Shown here: piece after piece, positions 14,175 to 18,578 of the stretch
Layout: the number at the start of each line of letters is the position of its first letter
Position numbering within the stretch: position 1 is the first letter of the stretch
Assembly (NCBI GenBank): GCA_040268355.1
Contig: JAWRIT010000065.1
Span: 1-18,578, forward strand
DNA: 18,578 nt
Direction of reading: 5' to 3'
Source: UBA1367 sp040268355
GTDB lineage: Bacteria; Actinomycetota; Coriobacteriia; Coriobacteriales; Atopobiaceae
The notes under the pieces: model-generated
The model's database searches: none
What the model saw: only the letters and a program-made list of their open reading frames with translations
What the model was told of the DNA's origin: nothing
Translations under genes and position numbers: made by a program

Positions 14175-15140
14175 GTGCCCAGTCACACCAACAAGCTGCG
14201 GCGCTTCTTCATGCCCCAGGTCGAGCAGCTCGAGGCGAGCGTGGTGTACGACGGGCTGGGTGGCGTGCTGGCCTCCTCTGAGGGAGGGCCGGGCCGTGGT
14301 TGGCTCGCCGTGTACGGCATCGGTGACAACTGCCTGGTCGACTCCCATGACTTCGTCATCCAACAGGACTTCGAGCTGGAGGAGCACCCAAGTGACTGCC
14401 TCTGCGTCTCCTCCGTCTCGCGCTCCACGCTCGAGCACACGCCCCATGCCCCGCATGACGCGCGACCGGAGGGCAACGTGATCGTGTTCGCCCAGCAAGA
14501 CGAGGTGGTACGCGCGTCCCTGCATGCGGGGGACCACATTCGTGCCACGAGCATCTGCTTCACGCGCGAGTTCTTCGAGCGTGACGAGCAGGTGCGCAAC
14601 CTGGACTACGATCTCCTGTGCGAGCGCATCGGCCTCGTGGACCCGGACCTGATCAACGACGGCCTGCACAACATCATGCACGGCGTGGACCTGCGATCGG
14701 TCGGGTCGCCCGCATCCTCCCACCGCATCGAGCGCGGGGCACGCACGGTGCTCGATCGGCTGCTCGAGTGGGTGAAGGAGGAGTCGCGCGCGACACGCGA
14801 CGGGCTGACCTGGGACGACGTGCGGCTGGTCGGTGAGGTGACGAGGGCCATTGACGCCGATCCGGGGCGTGCGCCGTCGGTGGTGGAGCTGTCTCGGCTC
14901 ACGCATGTCGGGCACACGCGCCTCTGTGCGACCTTCAAGCGCGTGACAGGGGAGACCGTGGGTGGCTACGCGCGCCGACGCAGGCTCGAGGAGGCGCAGC
15001 GCCTGCTTGTGGCGACCGACGAGCCGCTGGCGGCCATCGCGCGGGTCGTCGGGTACGCCACCCCCGCCGCCTTCTCCACGGCCTTCCACCGATCGACGGG
15101 CGTCACTCCCAGCGCCTGGCGCAGGCGCCATCGAGCGTGA
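14175..15140 (+). CDS. AraC-family transcriptional regulator (PchR/YbtA-like context)
   Basis: A 321-aa regulator. The C-terminal ~95 residues carry the double helix-turn-helix: VVELSRLTHVGHTRLCATFKR, then LAAIARVVGYATPAAFSTAFHR and TGVTPSAWRRR. The N-terminal ~220 residues are an effector domain whose layout recalls PchR-type regulators of siderophore uptake. The start chosen is GTG at 14175: GGAGGGAGG at 14161-14169 sits 5 bp upstream, and the product begins at PSHTNKLRRFF. An ATG at 14073 in the same frame would add a low-complexity Arg/Gly extension without an SD. It is divergent from the ABC pair, so it probably controls that operon, perhaps in response to a siderophore or metal-chelate. 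Effector unknown. Confidence 0.85.
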   Translation: MPSHTNKLRRFFMPQVEQLEASVVYDGLGGVLASSEGGPGRGWLAVYGIGDNCLVDSHDFVIQQDFELEEHPSDCLCVSSVSRSTLEHTPHAPHDARPEGNVIVFAQQDEVVRASLHAGDHIRATSICFTREFFERDEQVRNLDYDLLCERIGLVDPDLINDGLHNIMHGVDLRSVGSPASSHRIERGARTVLDRLLEWVKEESRATRDGLTWDDVRLVGEVTRAIDADPGRAPSVVELSRLTHVGHTRLCATFKRVTGETVGGYARRRRLEEAQRLLVATDEPLAAIARVVGYATPAAFSTAFHRSTGVTPSAWRRRHRA

Positions 15141-15182
15141 GGGTGTCTTCCTGGGCGGTACGCCCCCGACGCCGGTCGGTCG

Positions 15183-16385
15183 CTACCTCAGGCGGTCGGC
15201 GATGGCCCTGATGAAGTCCTGCGTGCTCAGCTTGGTCGGGTCCGGCAGCGTGGTGATGGCGACGAGGTCGCCGGTCATCTGCCCACTCTCGATGGTGGTG
15301 ATGGTGGCGGCCTCCAGGCGGTCGGCAAAGGCGACGAGGTCGGGGAGCCTGTCCAGCTCCCCACGCTTGCGCAGCGCCCCTGACCAGGCAAAGATCGTCG
15401 CGACCGAGTTGGTGGACGTCTCCTCGCCGGCCAGGTGCTTGTAGTAGTGGCGCTGCACGGTGCCATGCGCGGCCTCGTACTCGTAGAAGCCCTGGGGCGA
15501 CACCAGCACGCTCGTCATCATGGCCAGACTGCCAAAGGCCGTGGAGAGCATGTCGCTCATCACGTCGCCGTCGTAGTTCTTGCAGGCCCAGATGAAGCCG
15601 CCCTCGCTGCGGATGACACGGGCCACGACGTCGTCGATGAGCGTGTAGAAGTAGGTGATGCCCGCCTCGTCGAAGCGCGCCTGGTACTCGGCGTCAAAGA
15701 TCTCCTGGAAAATGTCCTTGAAGCGGTGGTCGTAGGTCTTCGAGATGGTGTCCTTCGAGGCGAACCAGAGGTCCTGACGGGTGCTCAGGGCGTACTCGAA
15801 GCTGGCGCGCGCGAAGCTTCCTATCGAGGCGTCCAGGTTGTGGATGCCCTGCGCGATCCCCGGCTCGGCGTAGTCGTGCACCATGGCGCGGACCTCTTCG
15901 CCGCCGTCTGCGGGGGTGTAGACCAGCTCCACCGTGCCCGGTCCAGGAATGCGTAGCTCGGTGTTCTTGTACACGTCGCCGTAGGCGTGACGGGCGATGG
16001 TGATGGGCTTGGTCCAGGTGCGCACGTAGGGCTCGATGCCCTTGACCACGATGGGCGTGCGGAACACGGTGCCGTCGAGAATGGCGCGGATGGTGCCGTT
16101 GGGGCTCTTCCACATCTGCGAAAGGTCGTACTCCTCCACGCGGGCCGCGTTGGGGGTGATGGTGGCGCACTTGACGGCGACGCCCAGGCGCTTGGTCGCC
16201 TCGGCGGAGTCGACGGTCACCTGGTCGCCGGTGGCCTCGCGGCTCTCCAACCCAAGGTCGTAGTACTCGGTCTTGAGGTCGACGAACGGACAGATGAGCT
16301 CGTCTTTGATCATCTGCCAGATGATGCGCGTCATCTCGTCGCCGTCCATCTCGACGAGTGGGGTCCTCATAGCGATCTTGGTCAT
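15183..16385 (-). CDS. icd: NADP-dependent isocitrate dehydrogenase, homodimeric eukaryotic-type
   Basis: A 400-aa enzyme that oxidatively decarboxylates isocitrate to 2-oxoglutarate, supplying NADPH and the glutamate precursor. Recognisable segments are TPLVEMDGDEMTRIIW at the N-terminus, SPNGTIRAILDGTVFR (substrate-binding loop), GPGTVELVY, IDDVVARVI, NYDGDVMSDMLSTAFGSLAMMTSVL (metal/isocitrate site) and EYEAAHGTVQRHYYKHLAGEETSTNSVATIFAW (NADP-binding region). Length and these segments place it in the type II (eukaryotic-like) subfamily rather than the E. coli Icd type. The ATG at 16383-16385 is preceded by GGAGG, so upstream in-frame codons were not used. It is convergent with the AraC-type gene. 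In an anaerobe with a hydrogenase it probably serves a partial, biosynthetic TCA branch (inference). Confidence 0.95.
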   Translation of the reverse strand: MTKIAMRTPLVEMDGDEMTRIIWQMIKDELICPFVDLKTEYYDLGLESREATGDQVTVDSAEATKRLGVAVKCATITPNAARVEEYDLSQMWKSPNGTIRAILDGTVFRTPIVVKGIEPYVRTWTKPITIARHAYGDVYKNTELRIPGPGTVELVYTPADGGEEVRAMVHDYAEPGIAQGIHNLDASIGSFARASFEYALSTRQDLWFASKDTISKTYDHRFKDIFQEIFDAEYQARFDEAGITYFYTLIDDVVARVIRSEGGFIWACKNYDGDVMSDMLSTAFGSLAMMTSVLVSPQGFYEYEAAHGTVQRHYYKHLAGEETSTNSVATIFAWSGALRKRGELDRLPDLVAFADRLEAATITTIESGQMTGDLVAITTLPDPTKLSTQDFIRAIADRLR

Positions 16386-16423
16386 GGATGCCTCCGGTGG
16401 TTGGAGCGTGACGTTGCGGGTCC

Positions 16424-16452
16424 ATTGTAGCGGTGCCGTGGGGCAGAGACGA
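16424..16452 (-). promoter_or_regulatory. Probable promoter of icd
   Basis: On the minus strand TACAAT (16424-16429) matches 5 of 6 -10 bases and lies about 40 bp before the icd start. The -35 position falls at the edge of the 28-bp repeat (around 16447-16452, TCGTCT) and is poor. Confidence 0.35.
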
Positions 16453-16478
16453 CACACAGGTGCCTCTTCCCCCGTGTC
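16451..16478 (-). repeat. 28-bp GACAC/GTGTC dispersed repeat, copy 6
   Basis: A full-length minus-strand copy with core GGGGAAGAGGCACCT and intact ends. It lies between the acyl-CoA synthetase stop and the icd promoter, abutting the latter. Confidence 0.85.
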
Positions 16479-16485
16479 GGCGCGG

Positions 16486-18243
16486 CTAGGCCTTCGTGCC
16501 GTTCTCGTGATCGTTCTTGCGGATGCGGGCGCGACGGATCTTTCCCGAGAAGGTCTTGGGAAGCGCCTCCACGTACTCGATCACCCGGGGGAACTTGTAG
16601 GGCGCCGTCTGCCGCTTGGTCCAGGTCTGCAGCTCGCGGGTCAGCTCGTCGGAGGGGTCGATTCCCGCCTCCAGCACGATGGTCGCCTTCACGGCAAAGC
16701 CGCGCAGCTCGTCCGGCACGCCGGTGACCGCGCACTCGTGGACCTTCTCGTGACGGTTGAGGGCGCTCTCCACCTCGAACGGCGAGATACGGTACCCGCT
16801 CGACTTGATGAGGTCGTCGTTGCGCCCGCAGTAGTAGAAGTAGCCGCTTTCGTCGGCGTAGGCGACGTCTCCGGTGTGGTACCACCCGCCACGAAAGACG
16901 TCGGCCGTCTTGTCGGGCGCATGGTAGTACTCGTGGATGATGCCCGCGGGCTTGGGGTCGCACTTGATGCAGATCTCGCCCTCCTCGCCCGAGTCGCACT
17001 CGGTGAGGTCATCGCGCAGAAGGGCGATCTGGCCGAAGGGCATGGGCTTGCCCATGGAACCCGGCCGCGGCGTGCACCCGATCATGTTGGCCACGATGAC
17101 CGGGCTCTCCGACTGGCCAAAGCCCTCGTAGATGGGGTGGCCCGTGTGCTCGAGCCAGAAGTCGAACTGGTCGGGCGGCAGGGCTTCGCCGGCGGTGGTG
17201 AAGCGCTTGACGTGCGAGAAGTCGTAGGTGTCGACGTCCTCGCGCGAGAGCATGCGCCACATGGTGGGCGGGCAGCAGAAGGTGGTGATGCGGTAGTCCT
17301 CGATGAGACGGAGGATCTCGTTGCCGTGGAAGCGGTCGAAGTCATAGACGAGCTGGCAGCCCTCCATGAACCACTGGCCGTAGAACTTGCCCCAGGTGCA
17401 CTTCGCCCAGCCGGTGTCGGCGACGGTCATGTGCACGCCCTCGGGGTCCACGGCGTGCCACCACTTGGCCGTGGCAAGGTGCGCCGCGGCGTAATCGTGC
17501 CCGTGCAGCGCCATCTTCGGCTCGCCCGAGGTGCCGCTCGTGAAGTAGATGAGCATGGGGTCGTCGACCTGCGTGGGAATGCGGCCGAGCTGGTCGGAGG
17601 CGGCGCGGACGCCCGCGTTGAAGTCGATCCAGCCGGAACGCGCGCACGATGCGGCGAAGAGCCCCTGCTTCCCGGAGAGGGCGGCCCCGGTCAGGCTGCG
17701 GTCGGTCTCGGTGAGCTCGGAGTTGGCGATGTCGTACTGCGAGCCGTTCACGAGCATCCGCAGGGGCGGTGCGGCGAGCTGTGCGCAGGCGCGGTCGATG
17801 GTGTCGGTGATGGTGCCCACCGTGGTCGCGATGATGGCCTTCACGCCGGCGGCCTCGATGCGGTACGCCACGTCGTGCTCCTTGAGCATGAACGTGGCGG
17901 GAATGACGACAGCGCCGATCTTGTGCAATGCCAGCGCCGTGACCCAGAAGGAGTAGTGGCGCCTCAGGATGACGAGCACCTTGTCGCCCTTGCCGATGCC
18001 GCGCGACAGCAGGAAGTTCGCCGCCTTGTTGGATAGTCGCGAGAAGTCGGCGAAGGTGAAGTCGTGCTCCTCCCCCTCGGGGTTGCGCCAGATCATGGCC
18101 CGACGCAAAGGCTCGGCGGCGCCGATCTGGTCGATCACGTCATAGGCGAAGTTGAAGTCGGACGGAACGTGAATGCGAAAGCTCGCCAGCTCGCCTTCGG
18201 CGGTGAAGGTCTCCGTGCAGTAACGCTTGTGGATGTTCAGCAT
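16486..18243 (-). CDS. AMP-forming acyl-CoA synthetase (acetyl/medium-chain type)
   Basis: A 585-aa ANL-superfamily ligase that activates a carboxylic acid to acyl-AMP and then acyl-CoA. Motifs: P-loop YFTSGTSGEPK (from 233), YEGFGQSES (from 372), GWYHTGD (453-459), the hinge stretch GRNDDLIKSSGYRISPFEVES and catalytic K568 in FSGKIRR. The sequence is closest in feel to medium-chain (ACSM-like) and acetate ligases; substrate choice cannot be read off. The start is the ATG at 18241-18243 (MLNIHKRY), with GGGGA 8 nt upstream. A TTG five codons earlier is the alternative. The 5' region holds a 19-codon leader ORF and hairpin, hinting at attenuation. It lies upstream of icd on the same strand but is separated from it by the 28-bp repeat and icd's own probable promoter. 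Confidence 0.9.
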   Translation of the reverse strand: MLNIHKRYCTETFTAEGELASFRIHVPSDFNFAYDVIDQIGAAEPLRRAMIWRNPEGEEHDFTFADFSRLSNKAANFLLSRGIGKGDKVLVILRRHYSFWVTALALHKIGAVVIPATFMLKEHDVAYRIEAAGVKAIIATTVGTITDTIDRACAQLAAPPLRMLVNGSQYDIANSELTETDRSLTGAALSGKQGLFAASCARSGWIDFNAGVRAASDQLGRIPTQVDDPMLIYFTSGTSGEPKMALHGHDYAAAHLATAKWWHAVDPEGVHMTVADTGWAKCTWGKFYGQWFMEGCQLVYDFDRFHGNEILRLIEDYRITTFCCPPTMWRMLSREDVDTYDFSHVKRFTTAGEALPPDQFDFWLEHTGHPIYEGFGQSESPVIVANMIGCTPRPGSMGKPMPFGQIALLRDDLTECDSGEEGEICIKCDPKPAGIIHEYYHAPDKTADVFRGGWYHTGDVAYADESGYFYYCGRNDDLIKSSGYRISPFEVESALNRHEKVHECAVTGVPDELRGFAVKATIVLEAGIDPSDELTRELQTWTKRQTAPYKFPRVIEYVEALPKTFSGKIRRARIRKNDHENGTKA

Positions 18244-18313
18244 CTCGTGTGTCCCCAAAGTCAGGTCGTAGGGCGGTGCGCGGCCATACGCTTCGAGCAG
18301 GTGGTCGGTCTCG

Positions 18314-18341
18314 GGCGCAGCCGGCAGCCTCAGGCTGCGCC
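18314..18341 (-). promoter_or_regulatory. Leader hairpin with two alternative pairings
   Basis: Outer stem GGCGCAGCC (18341-18333 on the minus strand) with its complement at 18322-18314: 9 bp, 10-nt loop. The same first strand can pair instead with an internal GGCTGC (18329-18324), giving a 6-bp stem with a 3-nt loop. The stem starts on the base after the stop codon of the short leader ORF. There is no T-run, so it is not a classical intrinsic terminator. Confidence 0.5.
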
Positions 18342-18401
18342 TTACCCTACGAGGACGCCATATACGAGGACGGAGGAAGCTGCAGAGATGATGGTGGTCA
18401 T
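18342..18401 (-). CDS. Putative 19-aa leader peptide upstream of acyl-CoA synthetase
   Basis: A short ORF, too small for routine gene calling: ATG at 18399-18401, TAA at 18342-18344, product MTTIISAASSVLVYGVLVG. It has a strong SD (GAGGGGAGGG) about 8 nt upstream. Eight of 19 residues are branched-chain (two Ile, four Val, two Leu). The codons GTC-CTC-GTA occur twice in frame, five codons apart. It ends where the leader hairpin begins, as in amino-acid attenuators. A small hydrophobic membrane peptide is the alternative. Expression is unproven. Confidence 0.45.
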   Translation of the reverse strand: MTTIISAASSVLVYGVLVG

Positions 18402-18466
18402 GTGCGCTGCCCTCCCCTCAAGGCGCCGGTGACACGCAGTGTGCCTGCGGTTCGTTTGCGCACGTA

Positions 18467-18496
18467 GTTATACCATGAGGCACCGGCGCTTCGACA
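18467..18496 (-). promoter_or_regulatory. Probable promoter for leader peptide and acyl-CoA synthetase
   Basis: On the minus strand TATAAC (18467-18472) matches 5 of 6 bases and is preceded by TGG, giving an extended -10 (TGnTATAAC). The -35 region (TGTCGA, 18491-18496, 18-bp spacing) is weak, as extended -10 promoters allow. Transcription would start near 18460. Confidence 0.42.
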
Positions 18497-18543
18497 GACC
18501 CTCCGAAGTGCCGTAACAAACAGGAAAGACACAGGCGCGGGGC

Positions 18544-18571
18544 GACACGGGGGAAGAGGCACCTATGTGTC
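18544..18571 (+). repeat. 28-bp GACAC/GTGTC dispersed repeat, copy 7
   Basis: A full-length plus-strand copy with core GGGGAAGAGGCACCTA and intact ends. A partial start (GACACAGGCGCGGGG) precedes it at 18529. The adjoining gene-free stretch 18244-18578 otherwise holds the leader ORF, hairpin and promoter described above. Confidence 0.85.
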
Positions 18572-18578
18572 ACACGCA

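Noticed and set aside
15153..15165. Small hairpin GGGCG-GTA-CGCCC between the AraC-type gene and icd as a terminator
   Set aside because: Only a 5-bp stem with no T-run; too weak to call in GC-rich sequence.
16273..18036. 587-codon plus-strand open frame antisense to the acyl-CoA synthetase
   Set aside because: Shadow of a well-supported minus-strand gene; it has no domain and overlaps the start of icd as well.
2075..18571. 28-bp repeats considered as a CRISPR array
   Set aside because: Copies are scattered over 16 kb in both orientations without regular spacers, and no cas genes are present.

Overview
High-GC, tightly packed chromosome with strong Shine-Dalgarno sites. The gene set is sortase-type pilins, a trimeric NAD-linked [FeFe] hydrogenase, YedF, an OhrR-like regulator, a eukaryotic-type isocitrate dehydrogenase and an acyl-CoA synthetase. 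This fits an anaerobic, fermentative Actinomycetota of the Coriobacteriia (Olsenella/Atopobium/Collinsella-like). The taxonomy is inferred from gene content and composition; no rRNA or other marker gene is present.

Layout. (1) 1-2058, plus strand: the end of a membrane-anchored surface protein, a pilin with an LARTG sorting signal, and a sortase-like membrane protein that has lost the expected His, Cys and Arg. (2) 2197-6359, minus strand: hydC-hydB-hydA, a HydABC-type hydrogenase operon predicted to be electron-bifurcating. (3) 6360-7236: a gene-free stretch holding a compound inverted-repeat element and the yedF terminator. (4) 7237-9439: yedF (minus), divergent from a dCMP deaminase gene (plus) with a structured leader, then a four-helix membrane protein. 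(5) 9508-10382: an OhrR-like MarR regulator (minus) and a second copy of the compound element. (6) 10383-15140: two half-size ABC transporters (minus) divergent from an AraC-family regulator, resembling IrtAB/YbtPQ siderophore-linked loci. (7) 15183-18401, minus strand: icd, an acyl-CoA synthetase and, upstream of the latter, a 19-codon leader ORF followed by a hairpin.

Two repeat layers run through the gaps. One is a 28-bp sequence with GACAC...GTGTC ends, about seven full copies, all intergenic and in both orientations. The other is a 134-136 bp long-armed hairpin present twice, each time enclosed by inverted 28-bp repeats. The two hairpin copies share core orientation but have opposite flank orientation. 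The best candidates for something undescribed are this element family, the triad-less sortase homologue beside the pilin, and the leader peptide ahead of the acyl-CoA synthetase.

All identifications come from reading the translated sequence and from remembered family motifs. No database search was run.
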